NCBI GenBank assembly: GCA_026002265.1
Contig: BOBG01000021.1
Coordinates: 1 to 23,850 of the forward strand
Direction: 5' to 3'
DNA from: Spirochaetia bacterium
GTDB lineage: Bacteria > Spirochaetota > Spirochaetia > Treponematales > Breznakiellaceae
Length of the DNA: 23,850 nt
The notes below the pieces were generated by a model that made no database searches, was not told the origin of the DNA, and saw only the letters and a list, made by a program, of their open reading frames with translations. The translations under genes and the position numbers were made by a program. This document shows positions 1 to 6,486 of this stretch, one piece after another. The number at the start of each line of letters is the position of its first letter. Within the stretch, counting starts at the first letter, position 1.

Positions 1-8
1 AAAAAATT

Positions 9-1322
9 TTAAAGGTTTTTCGGACGGCTGTCCTGTACCCGTTTTGCTTTACCTTCTTGGACCGGAAGAGCGCCGCGTTCATGCAGTTCCACCCGCGGAT
101 TTATGGTGATCAAAGCTTGTAACTTTTTCCGGATACGTTCCTTGAGGGCATTGAGCGGCCGGCTATCATCCATGAAAATAGCCGGTCCCACCTCTGTTTT
201 TACCGTCAACCGGTCCAACAGCCCTTCTTTTTCCACAACGATGAGGTAATTGTTTCCGACTTCCGGAATCCCCATGATCACTTCCTCGATCTGGCTGGGA
301 AACAAATTAACGCCATTTATGATCAACATATCATCAGTGCGTCCGGCAAACCGGTGCAGACGCCGATGAGTCCGGCCGCATTCGCACGGCTCGGTGTAAA
401 ATGAAGTCAAATCCCGGGTCCGGTACCGGAGAATCGGCGAAGATTCCCGGCAGAGGCAGGTGAGAACGAGTTCACCCAACTCACCATCAGGAACCGGCTC
501 TAGAGTTTCCGGATTCACAATTTCGACGATATAGCCATCTTCCCAGATATGCAGACCATTTTTACATTGACATTCAAAGGCAACCCCGGGACCGTTCATC
601 TCAGAAATACCGTAAGAATTGAACACATCAATCTGGAGCAGTGCCTCGATCCGCTTCCGTGTGTCTTCAGAATATGGTTCCGCGCCCGCAAATGCCCGTT
701 TCAATTTTATATCCTTGCGTGTAAAGCCTTCTTCTTCCATTTTTGACTGTACATGGAGGAGGAAAGAGGGAGTCGCATGGACAATCGTTGTCCCAAAATC
801 CCGCATAAGCCGGAATTGACGCCCAACATTTCCGGGACCAGAGGGAATCGTCATCATACCCACTTTTTCCGCGCCGGATTGAAAACCAAGTCCGCCGGTA
901 AAAAGCCCATACGTGATCATATTTTGAAAAACATCTGCCTTTGTACAACCGGTTCCATAGATGCACCGGGCAACAAATGTTGACCAGCGATCCAGATCGG
1001 CTGCGTTCAAATAAATCGTAGTCGGCGCACCGGTCGTACCGCTTGATGCATGGAGCCGGATAATTTCTTCCTGCGGCACACTCAGAAAACCGAAAGGAAA
1101 GGCATCCCGGAGATCATATTTAGTGGTAAAGGGGAAACGCCGGAGATCATCGAGTGATTTAATGTCATCAGCACTCCGGATACCGGCATCGCTTAAACGG
1201 TTCCGGTAAAAAGAAGTACGCAGCGCCGCAGTCGCTATCTCTTTGAGTCGTTTCACTTGAAGAGAGCAGAGTTCTTCTCGCGGCATCGTCTCAACCGCTT
1301 CATCCCAATATTGATAGGTCAT
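9..1322 (-). CDS. paaK: phenylacetate-CoA ligase (AMP-forming)
   Basis: The 437-residue protein has the length and motif order of phenylacetate-CoA ligases, members of the ANL adenylating superfamily that activate aryl acids to CoA thioesters in the cytoplasm using ATP. Visible motifs are the phosphate-binding SSGTTGAPT (about residues 93-101), the YGISEMNGPG adenine-pocket motif (237-246), RYRTRDLT (299-306, with the ribose-binding Asp) and the GRTDDMLIINGVNLFPSQIE hinge region (from about 327). The ATG start follows a weak AGGA about 7 bases upstream. The gene stands alone and points away from cheY. In anaerobes this enzyme often sits with indolepyruvate ferredoxin oxidoreductase in aromatic amino acid catabolism; such a partner would lie beyond the left edge and cannot be seen. 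Another aryl-acid specificity is possible, but the family is secure. Confidence 0.93.
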   Translation of the reverse strand: MTYQYWDEAVETMPREELCSLQVKRLKEIATAALRTSFYRNRLSDAGIRSADDIKSLDDLRRFPFTTKYDLRDAFPFGFLSVPQEEIIRLHASSGTTGAPTTIYLNAADLDRWSTFVARCIYGTGCTKADVFQNMITYGLFTGGLGFQSGAEKVGMMTIPSGPGNVGRQFRLMRDFGTTIVHATPSFLLHVQSKMEEEGFTRKDIKLKRAFAGAEPYSEDTRKRIEALLQIDVFNSYGISEMNGPGVAFECQCKNGLHIWEDGYIVEIVNPETLEPVPDGELGELVLTCLCRESSPILRYRTRDLTSFYTEPCECGRTHRRLHRFAGRTDDMLIINGVNLFPSQIEEVIMGIPEVGNNYLIVVEKEGLLDRLTVKTEVGPAIFMDDSRPLNALKERIRKKLQALITINPRVELHERGALPVQEGKAKRVQDSRPKNL

Positions 1323-1385
1323 GGAAAAATCCTAGCATGAATCCGGTTCTTCTGAAAAGTAGATGAATCAAAATTCAAAAAAATA

Positions 1386-1414
1386 TTGCATATTTCCGGA
1401 TACCGTTGTATATT
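1386..1414 (+). promoter_or_regulatory. candidate sigma-70 type promoter of the cheY-cheX-adk operon
   Basis: TTGCAT (1386-1391) and TATATT (1409-1414) are separated by exactly 17 bases and lie about 57 bases before the cheY start. This is the only good -35/-10 pair I see in the divergent spacer between paaK and cheY. It is a motif match only. Confidence 0.45.
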
Positions 1415-1471
1415 TAGTCAAATCTATCCAGTCGGGTAAACTGTACTAAGTTTCTATTATGGGAGATGACT

Positions 1472-1840
1472 ATGAAAAAAGTGTTAGTTGTTGATGATTC
1501 TCGCATTATGAGGAATATTGTGAAAAATACCTTTAACGAAATGAAAATACCTTGCGAATATCTTGAAGCTGCCAATGGTAATGAGGCCTTGTTAAAAATT
1601 CACACACAGAATCCGGATTTGGTGCTTCTTGACTGGAATATGCCGGAATTGTCAGGAATAGAATTGCTCAAAAAAGTACGTGCCAATCCATTGTACAGAG
1701 ATCTGCCTATCGTGATGATTACCAGTGAATCTGCCCGGTACAGCGTCATCGAAGCGCTCAAGTATGGAGCGACTGATTATATCATCAAACCGGTAAACGA
1801 AAGGACTTTTATTGAAAAACTTGCTCGATTGAGTTTGTAA
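1472..1840 (+). CDS. cheY: CheY-like single-domain response regulator
   Basis: A stand-alone receiver domain of 122 residues. It has the acidic pocket D8-D9, the phospho-acceptor D54 (in LVLLDWNMPELSG), T84 (MITSES) and K106 (IIKPV), all the conserved residues of an active CheY fold, and no output domain. An upstream in-frame ATG at 1466 overlaps the GGGAG ribosome site (1461-1465), so the ATG at 1472, six bases after it, is preferred. It is followed after 22 bases by a CheX gene, which fits a chemotaxis phospho-signal acceptor at the flagellar motor and its phosphatase. Position 90 (numbering from 1472) is Tyr, near the usual switch aromatic. Other single-domain regulators look alike, so the role rests partly on the neighbour. 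Confidence 0.88.
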   Translation: MKKVLVVDDSRIMRNIVKNTFNEMKIPCEYLEAANGNEALLKIHTQNPDLVLLDWNMPELSGIELLKKVRANPLYRDLPIVMITSESARYSVIEALKYGATDYIIKPVNERTFIEKLARLSL

Positions 1841-1862
1841 TAAATTTCTAAAGGAAAAACTG

Positions 1863-2327
1863 GTGGAACAATATATTCAACCGTTTATTGATGTGTGTGT
1901 GAGTGTTTTTAAGGAATTTGTTGGATGTGAAATTAAAGCAGAACGGCCGTATTTTATAAAACATCCAGATGCCAATAATTGGGGAATTTCCGCGGTTATT
2001 GGTTTCACCGGCGAGGCGCGGGGCGCGGTGGTCATTTCTCTTAAAAAAGACCTCGCAATCCGTCTGACAGATATGTTGACAGATCATCATCATACTACAC
2101 TTGATGATGAAGTGACCGATGCAATTGGAGAAATTGTAAATATTATTGCAGGGAATGTTAAACGCAATTTAGAGGAAGAGTTTAGGCTTGTTATTTCTTT
2201 ACCGACCATTATTCATGGCGATAATCATGTAATTGGATGGCAAACTACACAAACACGGGCGATATGTATCCCGTTTAAAATTTTTAATGACTCCTTCTGT
2301 CTCTACATTGCATTGGAAGCGCAGTAG
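1863..2327 (+). CDS. cheX: CheX-type chemotaxis phosphatase
   Basis: A 154-residue cytoplasmic protein of the CheC/CheX/FliY phosphatase family, which removes the phosphoryl group from CheY-P; spirochaetes use CheX instead of CheZ. The catalytic E-x-x-N signature is visible as E90-I-V-N93 within DAIGEIVNIIAGN, and only one such motif is present, as in CheX rather than CheC. Translation starts at GTG 1863, seven bases after AAGGA (1851-1855), and there is no better ATG. It lies 22 bases after cheY and 22 bases before adk, so the three genes are probably one transcript. The pairing with a CheY supports the function strongly. Confidence 0.86.
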   Translation: MEQYIQPFIDVCVSVFKEFVGCEIKAERPYFIKHPDANNWGISAVIGFTGEARGAVVISLKKDLAIRLTDMLTDHHHTTLDDEVTDAIGEIVNIIAGNVKRNLEEEFRLVISLPTIIHGDNHVIGWQTTQTRAICIPFKIFNDSFCLYIALEAQ

Positions 2328-2349
2328 AATTTTTGATTCCGGAGTATAT

Positions 2350-2976
2350 ATGAATTTAATCTTTTTAGGCCCCCCAGGAGCCGGTAAAGGGACATTAGCC
2401 GCACGGGTTGTTGAAATTTTACATATACCGCACATCAGTACCGGGGCGATTTTCCGGACCGCGATTGCGGCGCAGAGTCCATTAGGCAAGAAAGTTAAGG
2501 CGATTATCGATGACGGAAAACTGGTGGATGATGCAACAACCATAGCATTAGTCCGTGAACGACTTATGCAAACTGATACTCATGCCGGCTATATTTTAGA
2601 TGGTTTTCCCCGTACCATTGCCCAAGCGGAAGCTTTAGCGGAATTTTCCGCGGTGGATAAGGTGATCAATTTTGATCTACCGGATTCTGCGGTTTTGGAA
2701 CGTCTTTCCGGTAGAAGGGTTTGTAAAAATTGTGGACTCAATTACCATGTTATTTTTAATAAACCGGCTCAAGATGGTGTGTGCGATTCTTGTGGAGGAC
2801 AGGTCTACACACGTGTAGACGACCGTGAAGAAGCAATAGCAAAACGTTTGGCTGTATACAGAGAACAAACGGAACCTTTGATCGGCTTTTACCGGGATAA
2901 GGGACTCTTGGTTGATGTTGACGCAAGTCCGTCCGTTGAAAAGGTTGTGGAAAATTTCAAGGCTGTAATAGCGTAG
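2350..2976 (+). CDS. adk: adenylate kinase
   Basis: Catalyses ATP + AMP = 2 ADP in the cytoplasm. The 208-residue protein begins with the P-loop GPPGAGKGT (residues 7-15, catalytic K13), has the AMP-binding TGAIFR segment and DGFPRT (84-89), and a long LID carrying four cysteines (C125, C128, C145, C148) that form a structural zinc site, typical of Gram-positive and many anaerobe enzymes. The frame is open further upstream, but ATG 2350 is preceded by GGAG with 5 bases spacing and gives the canonical N-terminus. It is the third gene after cheY-cheX, so a housekeeping kinase appears to be co-transcribed with chemotaxis genes. Confidence 0.97.
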   Translation: MNLIFLGPPGAGKGTLAARVVEILHIPHISTGAIFRTAIAAQSPLGKKVKAIIDDGKLVDDATTIALVRERLMQTDTHAGYILDGFPRTIAQAEALAEFSAVDKVINFDLPDSAVLERLSGRRVCKNCGLNYHVIFNKPAQDGVCDSCGGQVYTRVDDREEAIAKRLAVYREQTEPLIGFYRDKGLLVDVDASPSVEKVVENFKAVIA

Positions 2977-3121
2977 AAAATTCCGGAATACTATTCTGTC
3001 ATTTTGTTTTAATAGTAGAGATAAAAATATCCCTATTTTTTCCGGTAAATAATTGAAAAAATTTTTTTGAGGTTGTTTCCGGATCATTTTTAGGAAAATA
3101 GGCGGGAGTATATATGGTAAA

Positions 3122-3205
3122 ATACTGGAGTCGGGATGGTAGCTACCGGGATCCGGGACAGGGGTCTGTCCCCAGTAGCCGGTGCCACGGCAGTAGCTCC
3201 AGTAT
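3122..3205. repeat. left REP palindrome unit flanking the RAYT gene
   Basis: A nested inverted repeat. The outer arms are ATACTGGAG (3122-3130) and CTCCAGTAT (3197-3205). Inside is a perfect stem GGGACAG/CTGTCCC (3155-3161 and 3166-3172) with loop GGGT. Read on the minus strand it contains the core GGGGACAGACCCC. It overlaps the 3' end of the transposase gene (stop at 3143-3145), so the last codons of the protein are encoded by REP sequence. A matching core in the opposite orientation lies at 3782-3800, so the gene is bracketed by inverted copies. This is the normal association of REP sequences with RAYT genes. Confidence 0.75.
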
Positions 3206-3691
3206 CCACTCGGGCGCGGGCTTTACAATCCGGACAATCCCTTGTTGGTGATGGTGCAGCCCACCCCACAGCCACTCCTCCGGCTTTTCCACGATACCGG
3301 CCTTTACCGGATTCTGATCGATGTAATTGTAGACTGTGATGAAATCCTCATCATCAATAATTTCCCGCGAAAAGAATCGATCTCCCCACAGATGTCCGGT
3401 TTTTCCATACTTATGATTCCACCGGATTGCGAGGACCATTTTGATCCATTTCATTATGACGGATAGACTTTGACCAAGCTCTGGTGTAATCAAAAAGTGG
3501 AAATGGTTATCCATGATGCAAAAATTATGAAGCTCGAATTTATAATTCTTTTTCGTTTTTGACTCCTCGATCACTTTTAAAAACATCTCCTTGTCCTCGT
3601 CATCTTGCAAATCAAAAGCTTTCCGGTTAATCTCCGAGGCAACATGATATGTCTTACCCTTGCTAGTATCTCCACGATCTGGTCGCGCCAT
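3143..3691 (-). CDS. REP-associated tyrosine transposase (Y1/TnpA_REP family)
   Basis: A 182-residue relative of IS200 transposases. These are HUH single-strand endonucleases that nick DNA through a tyrosine and are thought to disperse REP palindromes. The HUH motif is H63-F-H65 (in IMDNHFHFLI) and the candidate nucleophile is Y123 in YNYIDQNPVKAG, the usual YIxxNPV context. The GHLWGDRFFS segment (99-108) is also typical of the family. The ATG at 3691 follows a strong GAGGAGG site. The C-terminal residues (about 170-182) run into the flanking REP, so they may have been altered by it. A short perfect hairpin stands just upstream of the ribosome site. No second ORF (TnpB) is present. Confidence 0.93.
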   Translation of the reverse strand: MARPDRGDTSKGKTYHVASEINRKAFDLQDDEDKEMFLKVIEESKTKKNYKFELHNFCIMDNHFHFLITPELGQSLSVIMKWIKMVLAIRWNHKYGKTGHLWGDRFFSREIIDDEDFITVYNYIDQNPVKAGIVEKPEEWLWGGLHHHQQGIVRIVKPAPEWILELLPWHRLLGTDPCPGSR

Positions 3692-3703
3692 AGATTCCTC
3701 CTC

Positions 3704-3720
3704 GATCGCATTGTGCGATC
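3704..3720 (-). promoter_or_regulatory. hairpin directly upstream of the RAYT ribosome-binding site
   Basis: GATCGCA (3704-3710) and TGCGATC (3714-3720) form a perfect 7-bp stem with a 3-base loop, ending right beside the GAGGAGG site of the transposase mRNA. It could limit translation, or be a recognition hairpin for the encoded protein. There is no direct proof of either. Confidence 0.4.
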
Positions 3721-3781
3721 AATAAGATCATGGGATGAAGTTGTAGTTTTGATTCAGTTTGCCGGAATTTTTTAAAATTTT

Positions 3782-3800
3782 GGGGACAGACCTCCAGTAT
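3782..3800 (+). repeat. right REP core flanking the RAYT gene
   Basis: GGGGACAGACC followed by the arm CTCCAGTAT (3792-3800), which is the inverse of the ATACTGGAG at 3122-3130. With the left unit it delimits an approximately 680-bp RAYT element. The A variant of the core (GGGGACAG) is shared only with the left copy; distant copies have GGGGTCAG. Confidence 0.7.
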
Positions 3801-3911
3801 ATCTTTTCAACATATATAATTATAAACTAATGTGCGAAATAGCATGTGCATCGGTTTTCTAAACAAATTACAAATTAGTACAAAAATAATGGTAGAGTCA
3901 TATTTTACTAA

Positions 3912-3938
3912 TCAACTTGATTCTAACAGTGCCGATAT
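3912..3938 (+). promoter_or_regulatory. candidate sigma-28 (FliA/WhiG) promoter of the rod-protein gene
   Basis: GCCGATAT (3931-3938) matches 7 of 8 positions of the flagellar sigma-28 -10 GCCGATAA, and TCAA (3912-3915) lies at the expected 15-base spacing in place of TAAA. It is 23 bases before the ATG of the FlgF-like gene. A sigma-70 reading (TTGATT 3917-3922, TATCAT 3941-3946, 18-base spacing) overlaps it. Confidence 0.4.
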
Positions 3939-3961
3939 TGTATCATGAGTAAGGGGGATTT

Positions 3962-4810
3962 ATGATTCGTGGATGGTACACAGGAGCGTCCGGCATGCGC
4001 GCTCAGCAATGGCGGCTTGATGCGGTGGCAAATAATTTATCTAACGTAAACACCGATGGTTACAAAAAAGACATTGCGGCATTCAAGGCTTTTCCGGAAC
4101 TGCTTATGCGACGGATGGATGATGATGGTGTGTACCAACATCCTTTTGGTTCGGCAGATGTTGCACCGATTATCGGCCGGATCGGTACCGGCGTTGAATT
4201 GAATGAACTGTACACTGATTTTCAGCAAGGTGCGCTCAAGCAAACTGATAACGAGTTTGATCTTGGGCTTGATGGAAAGGGATTTTTTACGGTGTCAACT
4301 CCGTGGGGTGAACGTTATACCCGGAATGGTTCTTTTCAACTCGGTAAAGAGGGTTTTCTTGAAACAAAAGAAGGCTACCAAGTTCTTGGTGAGAATGGAC
4401 CTATTCAGATTAAAGCGAATAATTTTCAAGTTGATAAACAGGGACATATCTTCATAAATAATGAGTACAATGATGGGGATCCGGAACTGCTTGTCGCTCG
4501 TGAAAATAATACATGGGAAGAAACAATATTACTCGACACGCTGAAAATTGTAGATTTTTACCGGGATCGCTACTTGCAGAAGCAAGGATCCAGTTTTTGG
4601 CGTGATACTGATGTATCCGGACCTGCAGAAATTCTTGATGTGGAGAACCGGCCACGTGTGATTCAGGGCTTTACCGAGGCGGCAAATGTGGATCCGGTGT
4701 TGGAAATGGTACACATGATAGAAGTCAATCGTGCCTATGAAGCAAACCAAAAAGTAATTCAGACAGATGATTCGATGTTAGGAACACTGATTCAAGTAAC
4801 AAAGGTATAA
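3962..4810 (+). CDS. flgF: flagellar basal-body rod protein, FlgF/FlgG family
   Basis: A 282-residue axial protein of the flagellar rod, exported by the flagellar type III system and so lacking a signal peptide. The N-terminus carries the rod signature ANNLSNVNTDGYK (23-35). The middle has the LGLDGKGFFTVSTPWGERYTRNGSF block (about 101-125), and the C-terminus ends with NVDPVLEMVHMIEVNRAYEANQKVIQT, which packs against the N-terminal helix. The ATG follows AAGGGGG with 5 bases spacing. Treponemes usually have two adjacent genes of this family (FlgF-like then FlgG); here only one is seen, and the next genes are unrelated and antisense. The MIRGWYTGASGM start favours the FlgF/FlhO-like member, but FlgG cannot be excluded. 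Confidence 0.85.
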   Translation: MIRGWYTGASGMRAQQWRLDAVANNLSNVNTDGYKKDIAAFKAFPELLMRRMDDDGVYQHPFGSADVAPIIGRIGTGVELNELYTDFQQGALKQTDNEFDLGLDGKGFFTVSTPWGERYTRNGSFQLGKEGFLETKEGYQVLGENGPIQIKANNFQVDKQGHIFINNEYNDGDPELLVARENNTWEETILLDTLKIVDFYRDRYLQKQGSSFWRDTDVSGPAEILDVENRPRVIQGFTEAANVDPVLEMVHMIEVNRAYEANQKVIQTDDSMLGTLIQVTKV

Positions 4811-4849
4811 ATATTTTAACTGTCTGGCAATCAGAAGGGGCAGTACAGG

Positions 4850-4885
4850 ACACCGGTGATTGAACCTGTCGAAGTGCTGGTCACC
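4850..4885. repeat. candidate REP-like element of a second class
   Basis: The stretch around TTGAACCTGTCGAAGTGC (4860-4877), with flanking GGTGA and TCACC arms, resembles the widespread short intergenic repeat built on TTCGACAGGCTCA. It lies at the 3' junction of the first DUF3782 gene and ends at that gene's stop codon, exactly where similarity to the second DUF3782 copy stops. Only one copy is in this window, so the class is assigned from memory of such repeats. Confidence 0.4.
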
Positions 4886-5504
4886 ATTCCCGCACCACCG
4901 GAAGCGGTTTTTCGATCTGCATCGTGTCGCCGGATTGAGTTACCAAAAACAGTCCCTGACTCAAGGCAAATTTCCGGACTTCCTTTTTTACTACCGCACC
5001 GGCCACGGCTCCAAGCAGCTTTTTGTTTTCCCATGTCCGGCCCTTGCTTTGTTCTCGCATATTCTCTAGCCGGCGTAAATGATCTTCGACATCATCTTGC
5101 TCTAACTTCGTTTTAACTTCGACCGCCATCACCACACCGCCGTCCCACAGCATAATATCAATTTCAAACAACCGCCGGCCCTGACTATCTTTAACGACAT
5201 GATCCGGTGAAATTTCCGCAAACTGAAATCCAAGAGCATTAAACTTTTCCATAATGCCGGCTTTAACCATTTCCTCTGCGAGTGCGCCGAAACTAAGCCC
5301 TAAATCTCCCATCTTTTTATCGAGTCGCTTGGCAGACTCCTTCATCTCATTCGCAGATTCCTTCATTTCATTCTGCATCTCTTGAAACTTCCGGTCAGTT
5401 TCTTGAAATTTCCGGTCAGTTTCTTGAAACTTCCGGTCAGTCTCCTGAAACATTGCCCAGACTTGCTCAAAGGTCAATCCCATTGTTGGTTGTCTTTCTT
5501 CCAT
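4881..5504 (-). CDS. DUF3782-type PD-(D/E)XK nuclease-like protein, copy A
   Basis: A 207-residue protein with an N-terminal coiled coil and a C-terminal restriction-endonuclease-like fold. Residues about 20-60 are heptads, including three exact FQETDRK repeats and NEMKESA repeats. D116 (FEID) and E129-V-K131 (AVEVKTK) supply the D...ExK metal-binding core of PD-(D/E)XK enzymes. The frame is open 16 codons further upstream, but the ATG at 5504 is 9 bases from GGAGG and is the better start. It is nearly identical to the copy at 6487-7068: outside the two extra heptads I count three amino acid differences. Such proteins are common, often in several copies, in treponemes and cyanobacteria; their substrate is unknown and no methylase partner is seen here. 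Confidence 0.8.
   Translation of the reverse strand: MEERQPTMGLTFEQVWAMFQETDRKFQETDRKFQETDRKFQEMQNEMKESANEMKESAKRLDKKMGDLGLSFGALAEEMVKAGIMEKFNALGFQFAEISPDHVVKDSQGRRLFEIDIMLWDGGVVMAVEVKTKLEQDDVEDHLRRLENMREQSKGRTWENKKLLGAVAGAVVKKEVRKFALSQGLFLVTQSGDTMQIEKPLPVVREW
5380..5442 (-). repeat. 21-bp tandem repeat (3 units) coding for FQETDRK heptads
   Basis: Three head-to-tail 21-bp units (5380-5400, 5401-5421, 5422-5442) that differ by only one to three bases. The paralogous gene has a single unit (6986-7006). Being a multiple of 3 bases, unit gain or loss changes coiled-coil length by seven residues without shifting frame. Confidence 0.9.
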
Positions 5505-5524
5505 ACCATTTTTCCTCCAATACC

Positions 5525-5552
5525 AATATACACCTGAAAACGCCGGTTGCAA
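5525..5552 (-). promoter_or_regulatory. candidate promoter of DUF3782 copy A
   Basis: On the minus strand TTGCAA (5547-5552) and TATATT (5525-5530) are 16 bases apart. The -35 starts within the terminator T-run of the preceding gene, so terminator and promoter overlap. An equivalent pair serves copy B. Confidence 0.4.
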
Positions 5553-5582
5553 AAAAAAGCCGGTCCCGTGAAGGGAACCGGC
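5551..5582 (-). terminator. rho-independent terminator of Rpn-like gene A
   Basis: On the minus strand, 7 bases after the stop of the gene at 5589-6401: a GCCGGTTCCC/GGGACCGGC stem with one bulge and a 5-base loop, followed by eight T. Confidence 0.8.
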
Positions 5583-5588
5583 TCGTAG

Positions 5589-6401
5589 TCATTTCAGATT
5601 TTCGATAACTTCAATAGATAAATCAGTTCCGGCTGCTATTTGCTCAACCGATAATCCCATCAATTTGAATTTCCGGGCTGTCTCCAATTTCTCTTCCTGT
5701 CGACCTTTTTGAAGACCTTCTGTTTTCCACTCCGTTATCCAATCCTCCAACACCTCTTCAAGCGTCAGCTTTGACATCTCTTTTATCTCCTTCACTATCT
5801 CAGGATTCGCCTGTAATACTGTATACAAATAAGTCTCCACATCCGGATCCTTGCCTCGTTTCATACTCTCCTCAAAAATTCCCCTCAGCCTTCTGCTATT
5901 CAAATCGTTACTTAAATTCTTTAACCATATATCCTCAGCCTCCGGCAACTTTTTGCTCTCAATAATTTGTATCGGAATTATATCTCCACTTATCCGGTAT
6001 ATGCCGGAGCTTGTTTCTTCCACGCTATAGCCGCGAACAGTACTTAAATGCTTGAGCACATCACGCGGATGTCGAGTCTCCACAAAAGTTATCGTCACAT
6101 CCGTTACCGGTATATTGTTGAGTGATATATACAAATACGCATACCCATATACTTTGTAAAAATCTGCAATAGACACATAATCTTCCGGGCTCTTGTATTC
6201 AACGATATTTTCTTTTTTGAAGATAGTGGCAATATTTTTTGTGATAACAAGATCTGCCGGCTTTTTAATTATTAGGAGATCCATAATCAATGGTTCTTTA
6301 TTCAGTTGGTACTCGGTGATAAATTCGAGCGAATCCCGGTACGCTTCCAGTTCCAGTTTGATGGCACCATAAAAAGCCGGATGCCAGCTTTCTTTTTCCA
6401 T
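5589..6401 (-). CDS. Rpn-like PD-(D/E)XK nuclease-family protein, copy A
   Basis: A 270-residue soluble protein resembling the Rpn/PDDEXK transposase-like family, whose characterised members are DNA endonucleases that promote RecA-independent recombination. A possible catalytic core is D41 (MDLLII) and E68-Y-K70 (NIVEYKSPEDY). The C-terminus has the family-typical helical tail GRQEEKLETARKFKLMGLSVEQIAAGTDLSIEVIENL (from about 233). There is no Shine-Dalgarno site before ATG 6401. Instead a promoter -10 lies only 6 bases upstream, which suggests a leaderless mRNA. It sits between the two DUF3782 copies and has a paralogue at 8974-9660. The precise subfamily is uncertain, and no nuclease activity can be claimed. 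Confidence 0.75.
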   Translation of the reverse strand: MEKESWHPAFYGAIKLELEAYRDSLEFITEYQLNKEPLIMDLLIIKKPADLVITKNIATIFKKENIVEYKSPEDYVSIADFYKVYGYAYLYISLNNIPVTDVTITFVETRHPRDVLKHLSTVRGYSVEETSSGIYRISGDIIPIQIIESKKLPEAEDIWLKNLSNDLNSRRLRGIFEESMKRGKDPDVETYLYTVLQANPEIVKEIKEMSKLTLEEVLEDWITEWKTEGLQKGRQEEKLETARKFKLMGLSVEQIAAGTDLSIEVIENLK

Positions 6402-6407
6402 AGTAAA

Positions 6408-6436
6408 AGTTTAGACTATATCCGGCTCATTGTCAA
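6408..6436 (-). promoter_or_regulatory. promoter of Rpn-like gene A, probably giving a leaderless mRNA
   Basis: A perfect -35 TTGACA (6431-6436) and -10 TAAACT (6408-6413) with a 17-base spacer. Transcription from it would begin within a base or two of the ATG at 6401, consistent with the lack of a ribosome site. Confidence 0.55.
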
Positions 6437-6449
6437 ATATGCCGGTTGC

Positions 6450-6479
6450 AAAAAAAGCCAGCCTGTGAAAGGAACCGGC
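6450..6479 (-). terminator. rho-independent terminator of DUF3782 copy B
   Basis: On the minus strand, shortly after the stop at 6487: a GCCGGTT/GGCTGGC stem with G-U pairs, a loop over TTTCAC, then seven T. It is a diverged version of the hairpins at 5551 and 7115. Confidence 0.65.
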
Positions 6480-6486
6480 TCGTGTG

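Noticed and set aside
3001..3080. Terminator after adk
   Set aside because: An ACTATT/AATAGT stem with a long loop is present, but no T-run follows it closely; too weak to list as a feature.
5380..5442. CRISPR-like repeat
   Set aside because: The 21-bp units are directly adjacent without spacers and are coding heptads.
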